Source of the DNA: an uncultured Bacteroidales bacterium
GTDB taxonomy: Bacteria > Bacteroidota > Bacteroidia > Bacteroidales > Muribaculaceae
Length of the DNA: 64,000 bases
Assembly: GCA_949285735.1 (NCBI GenBank)
Contig: CASEAQ010000015.1
Coordinates: 1-64,000, forward strand
Direction: 5' to 3'
In this document: one piece after another, positions 1-8,396 of the stretch
Layout: the number at the start of each line of letters is the position of its first letter
How positions within the stretch are numbered: the stretch's first letter is position 1
Made by a program: the position numbers and the translations under genes
Notes under the pieces: generated by a model
What the model was told of the DNA's origin: nothing
What the model saw: only the letters and a program-made list of their open reading frames with translations
Databases searched by the model: none

Positions 1-1
1 G

Positions 2-637
2 ATAGATGGCAATGCCGTCGATTGCCGTCTTGCCGAGTGCCACTTCACGGCAGCCTGCGATGTGACCAATCCGCTTGTGGGCGAGATGGGTGCGGCACGG
101 GTGTTTGCTCCGCAAAAGGGAGCCGACGGGCAGATGGTTGAATGCCTCGACAAGGGGCTTGCAGCGTATGCCGACGTGGTGAAACGCTATTGCGGAAAAG
201 AGATTGCAGCGTTGCCGGGAGCAGGGGCTGCCGGCGGCGTGGGCGGCGGAATTGCAGCACTGCTCGGAGCGGAGTTGAAGCCCGGGAGCGAGATTGTGCT
301 CGACATGGCACGGTTTGACGAGGCTTTGGCTGGTGCCGACTGGGTGGTGACTGGCGAGGGGCGCATCGATGCGCAGACGGGAATGGGCAAGGCTGTCGGG
401 ACTGTGTTGGGCAGGGCTGCCCGTGCCGGAGTGCCTGTGATAGGGATTGCCGGGGCTATTGACATCGACACGGTTGACGATGGGCAGTTTGCAGCATTGT
501 TTTCGATACAACAAGCCCCTGTTTCGCTTGACGAAGCCATGCGGCGTGAAACTGCGTTGCGCAACGCATACTTCACGGCACGGCAAGCGGCAAAGTTGAT
601 TGCTGCAAGTGTGGCACTTAGCGGCGCGAAACAGTGA
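2..637 (+). CDS. Glycerate kinase, C-terminal part (5' end outside window)
   Basis: The reading frame is open from base 2, so the gene enters from the left edge and only about 211 C-terminal residues are visible. The stretch ACDVTNPLVGEMGAARVFAP followed by QKGA is the hallmark of the glycerate kinase GlxK/GarK family (PF02595), which phosphorylates D-glycerate with ATP in glyoxylate/glycerate metabolism. Other family segments are PGAGAAGGVGGG and DWVVTGEGRIDAQT, followed by the GK-V motif. A GTG at 62 lies inside the conserved motif and is not the real start. The 3' end overlaps the convergent metallophosphoesterase gene by 20 bp. Family assignment is firm; substrate (2- or 3-phosphoglycerate product) cannot be told from this fragment. 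Confidence 0.92.
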   Translation: MDGNAVDCRLAECHFTAACDVTNPLVGEMGAARVFAPQKGADGQMVECLDKGLAAYADVVKRYCGKEIAALPGAGAAGGVGGGIAALLGAELKPGSEIVLDMARFDEALAGADWVVTGEGRIDAQTGMGKAVGTVLGRAARAGVPVIGIAGAIDIDTVDDGQFAALFSIQQAPVSLDEAMRRETALRNAYFTARQAAKLIAASVALSGAKQ

Positions 638-1826
638 TATAGTCAACAAGCGAGTCGTTGGCTATGGCAAACGAGCGGAATTGCATCACCGAGTCGTTGT
701 AATCGACAGTGTGGTACATCGGCGTGTCTCCTATCACTTTGAAGCCCGGAGTTTCGGGGCGGGCAGTGTAGGACTTCGGCGACATGAACGAGACGATATA
801 GGCAGGGTGGTCGCCACGAGTGCCGATGTTGCGCATGTATCCATGTTCATGCCCCTGAAGCACGAGGTGCACGCCATATTTTTCCATCAGCGGTACAAAC
901 GTGTTGCGTATCTGCAAGTTGTTGCGGCTCTTGCGCACCGAGTAGGCAGGGTGGTGGTACATCACCACCTTCCATTTGTCGCCAGCCCCCCTCAGGCAGT
1001 CGCGCAGCCAGCGGTAACGTGCCGTGAGTGTCACACAGTCGTTGATGCCTTGCGTGTCGAGCACCATGATGCGCAGTTGTGGCAGGTCGATATAGTAGCT
1101 TATTCCCATTGCCGTTTTTGCCCCGTTTTCGGGATAGACAAAAGTGTGCCTCCATCGAGGGTCGATGCTTGGATATATTGATTTCAGGTAGTCGTGGTTG
1201 CCTGTCGCCGTGAGCAGCGGAATGGTGGCAAGTATAGAGTCGGCAGATTCATACAGGTAGTTCCAATATGGGTCGATGGGGCGTTCGATGAGGTCGCCGG
1301 CACAAGCCCAGAAGTCGGCATCGGGAAACTTGTTGTAGAGCCGTGCAAACCATTCCCCCGAGGGTCCGCCGAAGTTGTCTTGCACATCGCCGAAGAATAT
1401 GAAACTGCGGCTGTCGGTATCGCTTGTCGGCATAGTGAACGAGTATTCGCGTGATTGCCTCCCGGCAGTGGCTACGCGGTAGCGGTAGGTCGAGTCGGGT
1501 TGCAGGCTGTCGAGGCGCACGTGGTAGAATGCGTCGCGTCCTCCGCGGCTTTCGATCACGGTGCCGGTGGCAGGCAACACAATCGAGTCGCCTGCACCCA
1601 CGAGCGTGAGCGACGACTGCTGCAAGGTGTCGCCACAACGCCATGAAACGGTGCGTTGCGATATGAATTGCTCGCCCGGGGTGAGCGTGATGCGGTCGGG
1701 GGCAGCGGCTGCCGCGTAAGGCTCTTCGGGAACGTTGCTGAACCAAGCGTTCCAACGGCTTCTTATGAATAGGGTGATGGCAGCTAACACAGCCAAAATG
1801 CATATTATTTTAATATATTTTTTCAT
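618..1826 (-). CDS. Secreted or membrane-anchored calcineurin-like metallophosphoesterase with purple-acid-phosphatase-like N domain
   Basis: The start is taken at the ATG of MKKYIKIICILAVL; an in-frame upstream start at 1874 would put an unlikely 16 residues before a clear signal or anchor helix. About 402 aa. After the hydrophobic N-terminus comes a fibronectin-like domain as in purple acid phosphatases (DSLQPDSTYRYRV). The metallophosphoesterase core follows, with all dimetal motifs in order: FFGDVQDN, AGDLIE, TGNHDY, MYHHPAYS and LQGHEHGYM. The likely role is hydrolysis of phosphate esters in the periplasm or at the cell surface; the substrate is unknown. It is divergent from the fucosidase gene (105-bp gap) and its 3' end overlaps the glycerate kinase gene tail to tail. 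Confidence 0.88.
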   Translation of the reverse strand: MKKYIKIICILAVLAAITLFIRSRWNAWFSNVPEEPYAAAAAPDRITLTPGEQFISQRTVSWRCGDTLQQSSLTLVGAGDSIVLPATGTVIESRGGRDAFYHVRLDSLQPDSTYRYRVATAGRQSREYSFTMPTSDTDSRSFIFFGDVQDNFGGPSGEWFARLYNKFPDADFWACAGDLIERPIDPYWNYLYESADSILATIPLLTATGNHDYLKSIYPSIDPRWRHTFVYPENGAKTAMGISYYIDLPQLRIMVLDTQGINDCVTLTARYRWLRDCLRGAGDKWKVVMYHHPAYSVRKSRNNLQIRNTFVPLMEKYGVHLVLQGHEHGYMRNIGTRGDHPAYIVSFMSPKSYTARPETPGFKVIGDTPMYHTVDYNDSVMQFRSFAIANDSLVDYITVSRR

Positions 1827-1895
1827 ATCCGAGAGTTTGAATGCAAAATTGGCGAAAAAATAGCTGCAAAGCAAAATTTATTGGTGCAATATGAG

Positions 1896-1903
1896 TATTT
1901 TTG
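1896..1903 (+). promoter_or_regulatory. -7 box (TATTTTTG) of the fucosidase gene
   Basis: Exact match to the Bacteroidetes -7 consensus TAnnTTTG, about 28 bp before the GH29 start codon. No clear -33 TTTG is visible at the usual spacing. Confidence 0.5.
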
Positions 1904-1931
1904 TCTATCATAAAACCATTAACATAAACTT

Positions 1932-3269
1932 ATGAAGAATAACAGTCTTTTTAGAATTGCTGTGGCGACGGCGTTGCTGTGTGGCACAGGTGGAACAACA
2001 GTTGCTTTGGCTCAGGAGGCGGCAGGAACAGCGGCTTATGTGCCGACCGAAGAGAATTTGAAGGCGAGAGAGGAGTTCCAAGACAACAAATTCGGCATCT
2101 TCTTGCACTGGGGACTTTACAGCATGCTTGCCCAGGGCGAGTGGTACATGACCAACCGCGACATCGATTGGCGTGAGTATGAAAAGTTGGCATCGGGTTT
2201 CTATCCATCGCGGTTCAATGCTGCCGAGTGGGTTTCGGCAATCAAGGCGTCGGGGGCGAAATATATATGCTTTACCTCTCGCCACCACGAGGGCTTCTCG
2301 ATGTTTGACACCAAATATTCCGATTTCGACATAGTCGATGCCACACCATTCGGGCGCGATGTTATAAAGGAACTTGCCGACGAGTGCCACAAACAGGGCA
2401 TAAAGTTGCATTTCTATTATTCGCATCTCGACTGGCGGCGCGACGATTACCCGCAGGGGCGCACTGGCACTGGCACAGGGAGACCGGAAGGACATGGCGA
2501 CTGGAAGAGCTACTTCGAGTTTATGAACAACCAGCTCACCGAGTTGCTCACCAACTATGGCGAGGTGGGTGCGATATGGTTTGATGGCTTTTGGGATCAG
2601 CCAGCCGACTTCAACTGGCAGACCGATGAGCAGTATGCCCTTATCCACCGTCTGCAACCGGCATGCCTCATAGGTAACAACCACCACGTGACACCCAATC
2701 CGGGCGAGGACATACAAATCTTCGAGCGTGACCAGCCGGGCGAAAACACAGCCGGGCTGTCGGGCCAGGCAATAAGCGCATTGCCGCTCGAAACTTGTCA
2801 GACGATGAATGGAATGTGGGGTTACAAGATACAAGACCAAAATTATAAGTCAACCAAGGAATTGATACACTACCTTGTGGAGACTGCCGGAAAGAACGCC
2901 AACCTGTTGCTCAACATTGGCCCGCAACCTAATGGAGAATTGCCAGCCGTAGCCGTGCAACGCCTCAAGGAGATGGGCGAGTGGATGAAAGTGTATGGAG
3001 AAACTATCTATGGAACTCGCGGCGGCGACATTGCTCCGCACCCGTGGGGCGTGTCAACTCGCAAGGGCAACCGCTTGTTTGTGCACATTCTCGACCTTGC
3101 CGACGATGGGTTATACTTGCCACTGAAGACGAAAGTGACTGCAGCCAAGGTGTTTGTTGATAGCACTCCAGTCGAGTATAAGCAAGAGAAAAATGGCGGC
3201 GTATTGTTGAAGTTGCCGAAAGTGCCCGATGAAGTTGACTATGTAATCGAACTCACGTTGAAACAATAA
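1932..3269 (+). CDS. GH29 alpha-L-fucosidase, secreted
   Basis: 445 aa. The N-terminal 28 residues form a signal peptide ending around ALA-QEA. The GH29 (beta/alpha)8 barrel follows: FGIFLHWGLYS near residue 54, SRHHEGF near 116 and SHLDW near 164. The segment AIWFDGFWDQ carries the expected nucleophile Asp at about residue 218. LLLNIGPQPNG and a C-terminal beta-sandwich close the protein. The family releases terminal alpha-linked L-fucose from host glycans with retention. The enzyme would act in the periplasm or at the surface. It is followed at once by cutC and then by the fucose catabolic genes, so fucose it releases can be used directly by the neighbouring pathway. The acid/base residue was not identified by eye. 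Confidence 0.95.
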   Translation: MKNNSLFRIAVATALLCGTGGTTVALAQEAAGTAAYVPTEENLKAREEFQDNKFGIFLHWGLYSMLAQGEWYMTNRDIDWREYEKLASGFYPSRFNAAEWVSAIKASGAKYICFTSRHHEGFSMFDTKYSDFDIVDATPFGRDVIKELADECHKQGIKLHFYYSHLDWRRDDYPQGRTGTGTGRPEGHGDWKSYFEFMNNQLTELLTNYGEVGAIWFDGFWDQPADFNWQTDEQYALIHRLQPACLIGNNHHVTPNPGEDIQIFERDQPGENTAGLSGQAISALPLETCQTMNGMWGYKIQDQNYKSTKELIHYLVETAGKNANLLLNIGPQPNGELPAVAVQRLKEMGEWMKVYGETIYGTRGGDIAPHPWGVSTRKGNRLFVHILDLADDGLYLPLKTKVTAAKVFVDSTPVEYKQEKNGGVLLKLPKVPDEVDYVIELTLKQ

Positions 3270-3279
3270 TTGCGTGGAT

Positions 3280-4011
3280 ATGGGCAGATTGATAGAAATC
3301 TGTGCCAATTCGGTGGAGAGTGCCGTCAAGGCTCAGGAAGGAGGCGCATACCGTGTGGAACTGTGCGCCGGCATTCCCGAGGGCGGCACCACTCCGTCGT
3401 ATGGCGAAATAGTGACAGCCCGCAAGTTGCTGACGACGACTCGGCTGCACGTCATAATCCGCCCCCGCGGAGGCGATTTCCTGTATTCGCCAATGGAGGA
3501 GGAGATAATGACGCACGATATTGACGTTGCCCGGCAGGCAGGTGCCGACGGCGTGGTGATAGGTTGCCTGAAAGCCGACGGAAGCGTTGACGTGGAAATG
3601 ACGGCACGGCTGATGTCGCACGCCGCGGGCATGAGCGTGACGTTCCACCGTGCATTCGACGTGTGCCGCGACCCGTTTGAGGCACTGGAGCAGATTGCCG
3701 CTCTTGGTGTAAACCGCATTCTCACGTCGGGGCAAGAGGCTACAGCCGAGCTGGGCATTCCGCTGCTGCGTCAACTCGTAGAGAGGGCTGCCGGACGCGT
3801 AATCATCATGCCAGGCTGTGGCGTCAATGCGTCTAACATTGCCAAGATTGAAGCCGAAACCGGGGCGCGCGAGTTCCATCTCTCGGCACGCAGCCGTGTG
3901 GCAAGCGACATGGCATACCGCAACGGGCGTGTGTCGATGGGTGGCACGGTGTGTATCGACGAGTATAGCAGGGAAGTGACCGACCCAGAGAAAGTGAGGG
4001 GAGTGTTGTGA
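3280..4011 (+). CDS. cutC: CutC family protein (copper homeostasis family, function unsettled)
   Basis: About 243 aa from the ATG at 3280; a GTG two codons upstream (3274) is an alternative start. The start MGRLIEICANSVESAVKAQE and the following GAYRVELC are diagnostic for the CutC TIM-barrel family (PF03932). Further family blocks are IRPRGGDFLYS, GADGVVIG, TFHRAFDV and RILTSGQ. The gap to the fucosidase gene is only about 10 bp, so the two are probably co-transcribed. CutC was named for copper tolerance in E. coli, but that role is disputed, and Bacteroidetes copies often sit beside glycoside hydrolases. A link to sugar metabolism is an inference from context only. Confidence 0.9.
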   Translation: MGRLIEICANSVESAVKAQEGGAYRVELCAGIPEGGTTPSYGEIVTARKLLTTTRLHVIIRPRGGDFLYSPMEEEIMTHDIDVARQAGADGVVIGCLKADGSVDVEMTARLMSHAAGMSVTFHRAFDVCRDPFEALEQIAALGVNRILTSGQEATAELGIPLLRQLVERAAGRVIIMPGCGVNASNIAKIEAETGAREFHLSARSRVASDMAYRNGRVSMGGTVCIDEYSREVTDPEKVRGVL

Positions 4012-4074
4012 CGATAGGGTGCGCGCCTGCCATGAGTTAAGGAAGGGAAAGATGTTGTAAAACATGTTTTTTTT

Positions 4075-4135
4075 CTTGTGCGGCAGTGGCAAAAACTGTT
4101 ACTTTGTATGAGTTTATTAGGCACACTATGTGTGC
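4075..4135 (+). promoter_or_regulatory. Candidate fuc operon promoter with overlapping GCACAC/GTGTGC operator
   Basis: A -33-like CTTG (4075-4078), 20 bp, and a near-consensus -7 box TTACTTTG (4099-4106) predict transcription from about 4113. A perfect inverted repeat GCACAC-TAT-GTGTGC (4121-4135) lies just downstream of that start, where a repressor would block transcription. Three more GCACAC copies occur at 4235, 4258 and 4290. The rest of the 338-bp gap (4012-4349) is a roughly 237-nt untranslated leader with an additional TTAGG/CCTAA hairpin near 4206-4222. In Bacteroides thetaiotaomicron the fuc operon is controlled by the GntR-type repressor FucR; no fucR gene is in this window. Confidence 0.45.
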
Positions 4136-4349
4136 TGGCTACAGTTTGAAATATCATGTCTCGCCCGTCTATGCCATGTTAAGAACGACTATACTTGGAG
4201 GCATGTTAGGGAACAATCCTAAACGACACGAGGCGCACACATATATGTTGTCGAAATGCACACATGCAGAGCACATGCGTGGACTTGATGCACACAGAAT
4301 TAGATTAAACCGCTAACATAACAAACATTATCTTTAAAACAGAGAGAAT

Positions 4350-6122
4350 ATGAACAAGTATCCTAAAATTGGCATTCGCCCCGTCATTGATGGCCGTCAG
4401 GGCGGTGTTCGAGAAAGTCTTGAAGACAAGACTATGAACTTGGCAAAAGCCGTGGCTGAGTTGATTTCAAGCAACGTTAGAAATAGCGACGGCAGCCCGG
4501 TGGAATGCGTTATTGCCGATGGCACCATAGGCCGTGTGGCAGAAACAGCCGCTTGTGCCGAGAAGTTTGAGCGCGAGGGTGTAGGTGCCACTATCACCGT
4601 TACATCGTGCTGGTGCTACGGCTCTGAAACTATGGATATGAACCCATATTGGCCAAAGGCTGTGTGGGGTTTCAATGGTACCGAACGCCCGGGAGCCGTT
4701 TACCTGGCAGCAGTGTTGGCAGGCCATGCACAAAAGGGGCTTCCAGCATTTGGCATCTACGGACGCGACGTGCAAGACTTGGACGACAATACCATCCCTG
4801 CCGATGTGGCTGAAAAGATATTGCGCTGGGCTCGCGCAGCAATGGCTGTTGCCCAGATGCGCGGACAGAGCTACTTGTCGATAGGTAGCCAGTGCATGGG
4901 TATCGCAGGCAGTATCGTCAACCACGATTTCTTCCAAGAATACTTGGGAATGCGCAACGAAAGTGTTGACGAGACCGAAATTCTGCGCCGCATGGACGAG
5001 GGTATCTATGACCCCGAAGAGTTCAAGAAAGCAATGGCATGGGTTGAAAAATACTGCAAGCCAAACGAGGGTTGGGACAAGAATCGCCCCGAACGCCAAA
5101 AGACTCGCGAGCAGAAAGATGCCGACTGGGAATTTGTGGTTAAGATGACCCTTATCGTTCGTGACTTGATGCGCGGCAACCCGAGGTTGCGCGAAATGGG
5201 CTTCAAGGAAGAGGCTTTGGGCCACAATGCCATCGTCGGTGGTTTCCAAGGACAACGCCAGTGGACCGACTGGAAGCCAAACGGCGACTTCACCGAGGCA
5301 TTGATGTGCAGCACATTCGACTGGAATGGCATACGCAAGGCATTTGTGCTTGCAACTGAAAACGACTCTTGCAACGCTGTGGCAATGTTGTTTGGCAACT
5401 TGCTGACAGGCTGCGGACAAATGTTCAGCGACGTGCGTACATACTGGAGCCCCGAGGCAGTGAAGCGTGTTACTGGCAAGGAATTGACAGGGCTTGCTGC
5501 CAACGGTATGATTCACCTCATCAACTCGGGTGCTACCACGCTCGATGCTACCGGTGAGAGCATCAACGCCAACGGCGAACATTGCATGAAGCCGTGCTGG
5601 GAAATGACCGAAAAGGATGCCGAGGCTTGCCTGAAGGCTACCAACTGGTTGCCTGCCGACCGCGACTACTTCCGCGGTGGTGGTTTCTCGAGCAACTTCT
5701 TGTCTCGTGGCGGTATGCCTGTAACCATGTCGCGTATCAACCTCATAAAGGGCCTTGGACCAGTGTTGCAAATCGCCGAGGGCTGGACTGCCGACATTGA
5801 CCCGGAAATCCACGAAATACTCAACAAGCGTACCGACCCGACTTGGCCAACCACATGGTTTGTTCCTCGCTTGTGTGACAAGCCTGCATTCAAGGATGTT
5901 TACTCGGTGATGAACAACTGGGGAGCCAACCACGGTGCCATCAGCTATGGTCATATCGGTCAAGACCTCATAACGCTTGCATCGATGTTGCGCATACCGG
6001 TGTGCATGCACAATGTTGACGAGGAGAAGATTTTCCGTCCGGCAGCATGGAACGCATTCGGCATGGACAAGGAAGGTGCCGACTACAGGGCTTGCATGAA
6101 CTACGGTCCTATCTATAAGTAA
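4350..6122 (+). CDS. fucI: L-fucose isomerase
   Basis: 590 aa, the usual length for FucI, which interconverts L-fucose and L-fuculose with Mn2+ in the cytoplasm. Recognisable family segments are [20 protein letters not shown] at the N-terminus, [54 protein letters not shown] and the C-terminal [12 protein letters not shown]. It is the first gene of the fucI-fucA-kinase-fucP set and is preceded by a long leader. Bacteroides fuc operons usually begin with fucR, which is absent here. A 99-bp gap with a strong hairpin separates it from fucA. Confidence 0.97.
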   Translation: MNKYPKIGIRPVIDGRQGGVRESLEDKTMNLAKAVAELISSNVRNSDGSPVECVIADGTIGRVAETAACAEKFEREGVGATITVTSCWCYGSETMDMNPYWPKAVWGFNGTERPGAVYLAAVLAGHAQKGLPAFGIYGRDVQDLDDNTIPADVAEKILRWARAAMAVAQMRGQSYLSIGSQCMGIAGSIVNHDFFQEYLGMRNESVDETEILRRMDEGIYDPEEFKKAMAWVEKYCKPNEGWDKNRPERQKTREQKDADWEFVVKMTLIVRDLMRGNPRLREMGFKEEALGHNAIVGGFQGQRQWTDWKPNGDFTEALMCSTFDWNGIRKAFVLATENDSCNAVAMLFGNLLTGCGQMFSDVRTYWSPEAVKRVTGKELTGLAANGMIHLINSGATTLDATGESINANGEHCMKPCWEMTEKDAEACLKATNWLPADRDYFRGGGFSSNFLSRGGMPVTMSRINLIKGLGPVLQIAEGWTADIDPEIHEILNKRTDPTWPTTWFVPRLCDKPAFKDVYSVMNNWGANHGAISYGHIGQDLITLASMLRIPVCMHNVDEEKIFRPAAWNAFGMDKEGADYRACMNYGPIYK

Positions 6123-6152
6123 ACAATAACTTTTTTACATAAACCAGACAAA

Positions 6153-6200
6153 GGGAAGAGGGTGAGGCTCTCGCAACAGGGACGCGCACCCTCCTTTCCC
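6153..6200 (+). other. Intercistronic hairpin between fucI and fucA
   Basis: GGGAAGAGGGTG pairs with CACCCTCCTTTCCC (two-base bulge) around a loop of about 22 nt. It is followed by GTTTCTT rather than a U-run, so it is more likely an RNA-stabilising or processing element, or a weak attenuator, than a full terminator. Confidence 0.5.
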
Positions 6201-6221
6201 GTTTCTTAAACTCAGAAAACT

Positions 6222-6860
6222 ATGATTACCAATCTTGAAATAGATGAATTTGTAAGGCAAGCCCATCGTGTGGGTGATGCAGGTCTCACCATTTGCAGCA
6301 GTGGCAACCTTTCGTGGCGTATTGGCGACGAAGTGCTTATCTCGGGTACCGGCTCGTGGGTGCCAAACATTCAAAAGGAAAAAGTGGCTATTTGCAACCT
6401 CGCAACGGGCGAGAGCGTGAATGGCGTGAAGCCGTCGATGGAACACGTGTTCCACTTGGGCGTGTTGCGCGAGCGCCCCGACATGAATGTCGTGCTACAC
6501 TTCCAGTCGCCCTATGCTACAGCCATTGCTTGCATGAAAAAGCAGCCCGAGAATTTCAACGTTACTGCCGAAATCCCGTGCCACGTAGGTCGTGAGATAC
6601 CTATCATTCCTTATTATCGTCCGGGTTCGCCAGAGTTGGCAAAAGGCGTAATCGAGGCATTGAAGGAACATAATTCGGCACTCATGCTCAAGCACGGGCA
6701 AGTGGTGTGCGGAAAAGACTTCGACGAGGCATTCGAGCGCGCCATGTTCTTTGAGATGGCTTGCCGCATCATCTTGCAATCGGGCTTCGAATACAACGTG
6801 TTGTCGCAAGAGGAAATCGAAGACTTGGATACTTACATTCTGGGTAAAGTTACAAAATAG
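6222..6860 (+). CDS. fucA: L-fuculose-1-phosphate aldolase, class II (Bacteroidetes type)
   Basis: 212 aa. Class II aldolase/adducin fold: AGLTICSSGNLSWR near residue 20, SGTGSWVP, KPSMEHVFHLGVLRERPD, VVLHFQSPYATA, LKHGQVVCG. The family cleaves L-fuculose-1-phosphate to dihydroxyacetone phosphate and L-lactaldehyde with Zn2+. In E. coli FucA the metal is held by a Glu and three His, two of them in an HxH pair. Here that pair reads HFQ, so the second His is Gln, while the Glu (PSME), the first His and the later His (KHG) are present. It is followed after 3 bp by the kinase gene, indicating tight co-transcription. Function is well supported by position between the isomerase and kinase genes. 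Confidence 0.93.
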   Translation: MITNLEIDEFVRQAHRVGDAGLTICSSGNLSWRIGDEVLISGTGSWVPNIQKEKVAICNLATGESVNGVKPSMEHVFHLGVLRERPDMNVVLHFQSPYATAIACMKKQPENFNVTAEIPCHVGREIPIIPYYRPGSPELAKGVIEALKEHNSALMLKHGQVVCGKDFDEAFERAMFFEMACRIILQSGFEYNVLSQEEIEDLDTYILGKVTK

Positions 6861-6863
6861 CCC

Positions 6864-8213
6864 ATGAAAGAAGTTTATATAGCTGTTGACTATGGCGGGG
6901 GGAGCGGACGTGTGATTGCCGGCTCGTTCCGCCAAGGTCAATTAGAATTGGAGACCATAAGCCGTTTTGGCAACAGGCAGGTGAGAATGGGCGGACACAC
7001 CTATTGGGACTTCCTGTCGTTGTTCCAAGACATGAAAGAAGGATTGCGCATGGCAGTCCGCAAGGGGTATCGCATCAAGAGCATCGGTATCGACACTTGG
7101 GGCGTTGACTTCGGGCTGATTGACAAGCAAGGCAACCTTCTTGGTAACCCTATATGCTACCGCGACCAGTTTACCGTAGGGCTTCCCGAGGAACTGCATG
7201 GCGACAATGTGGCAGCACACTATGCCGTTGCCGGCATACAAGTGATGCCCATTAATACCATTTACCAGTTGTATGGGTTGAAGAAAGAGGGCGATGTGAG
7301 GCTCGATGTTGCCGACAAGTTGCTGTTCACCCCCGACTTGTTCAGTTTCTTCCTCACGGGCGTCGCCAACAATGAGTATAGCATCGCTTCGACATCGGAG
7401 TTGCTTGATGCCCGCAGCCGCGATTGGAATCGCGAGTTGATAGCACGGCTCGGATTGCCGCAGCACCTCTTTGGCGAAATTGTGATGCCAGGCACTCGCC
7501 GCGGTACATTGCGCCCCGAGGTGGCAGCTGAGATAGGCGTTGACTATCCAGTGGAAGTGATAGCCGTGGGGTCGCACGACACCGCAAGCGCGATACGGGC
7601 ATTGCCGCCTGTCGAGCGTGCCGGCACTCGCCGGGCATTCTTGAGTTCGGGCACATGGTCGTTGCTCGGTATAGAGCTCGACGAGCCTGTGTTGACCGAG
7701 GAGGCGCGGCTGGCAGGCTTCACCAACGAAGGCGGCGTGGGCGGAAAAATTTGTTTCATGCAGAATATCACCGGGCTGTGGATATTGCAGCGGTTGCGTG
7801 CCCAATGGGAGGAAGAAGGGAAGGAAATTGACTACGGCGTGTTGATTGCCGATGCCGAAAAAGCCAGCATAGCGTCGATAATCGATGTCGATGCTCCCGA
7901 GTTCCAAAATCCCGACGGCATGGAAGGCACCATAGCCGAGCATTGCCGTGCCACAGGGCAACAAGTGCCTGCGACCCAGGGTGAATATATGTTGTGTATA
8001 ATGCAGTCGCTCGCCATGCGCTACAAGCGCGGTATCGACGAGCTTAACCGTCTCACCGGGCAGTCGATTGAGGAATTGTGCATCATCGGCGGTGGTAACC
8101 AGAACCGTTTGCTCAACCGCCTCACTCAAGAAGCTCTGGGCATACCTGTCGTGAGCGGTCCAGTCGAGGCTACTGCCATTGGCAACATATTGGTACAAGC
8201 CGAGGTGTTGTAA
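6864..8213 (+). CDS. fucK: L-fuculokinase (rhamnulokinase-like FGGY kinase)
   Basis: 449 aa. FGGY carbohydrate kinase: phosphate-1 motif VDYGGGSGRV at the N-terminus, SIGIDTWGVDFGL near residue 74, SSGTWSLLGIE in the C-terminal domain and the adenosine motif GGGNQNRLLNRL. Sequence features (YWDF, CYRDQ, INTIYQLY) match rhamnulokinases as much as fuculokinases, a common situation in Bacteroidetes. Its place directly after fucA and before fucP makes L-fuculose the probable substrate, giving L-fuculose-1-phosphate for FucA. Rhamnulose as an additional substrate cannot be excluded. Confidence 0.9.
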   Translation: MKEVYIAVDYGGGSGRVIAGSFRQGQLELETISRFGNRQVRMGGHTYWDFLSLFQDMKEGLRMAVRKGYRIKSIGIDTWGVDFGLIDKQGNLLGNPICYRDQFTVGLPEELHGDNVAAHYAVAGIQVMPINTIYQLYGLKKEGDVRLDVADKLLFTPDLFSFFLTGVANNEYSIASTSELLDARSRDWNRELIARLGLPQHLFGEIVMPGTRRGTLRPEVAAEIGVDYPVEVIAVGSHDTASAIRALPPVERAGTRRAFLSSGTWSLLGIELDEPVLTEEARLAGFTNEGGVGGKICFMQNITGLWILQRLRAQWEEEGKEIDYGVLIADAEKASIASIIDVDAPEFQNPDGMEGTIAEHCRATGQQVPATQGEYMLCIMQSLAMRYKRGIDELNRLTGQSIEELCIIGGGNQNRLLNRLTQEALGIPVVSGPVEATAIGNILVQAEVL

Positions 8214-8396
8214 CACTCTTATAAACCATTAAGAGCCTGTTTGGATTGATATTGTCTATGCGCCTTTCGAGGCTATATTCATTGTTTTCTGTTTGTCTCG
8301 CAAGGCAATCGGTGTGCCATGGAGATGTGCATTAAAAGCAATAATGATTCGGACAGGTTATAAAATAAACCGAAAAACCTGAATAACTTTACTTAA

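Noticed and set aside
600-1181. 193-codon plus-strand frame opposite the metallophosphoesterase gene
   Set aside because: Shadow of the real gene; the minus strand carries all metallophosphoesterase motifs.
4086-4316. 76-codon frame in the fuc leader
   Set aside because: It starts inside the candidate promoter and crosses the operator-like palindrome. It has no recognisable domain and the composition is not like that of neighbours.
8214-8396. Gap before fucP searched for a promoter or mobile-element end
   Set aside because: TAACTTTA near 8385 is too close to the start codon and not exact; no inverted repeats or target duplications were found.
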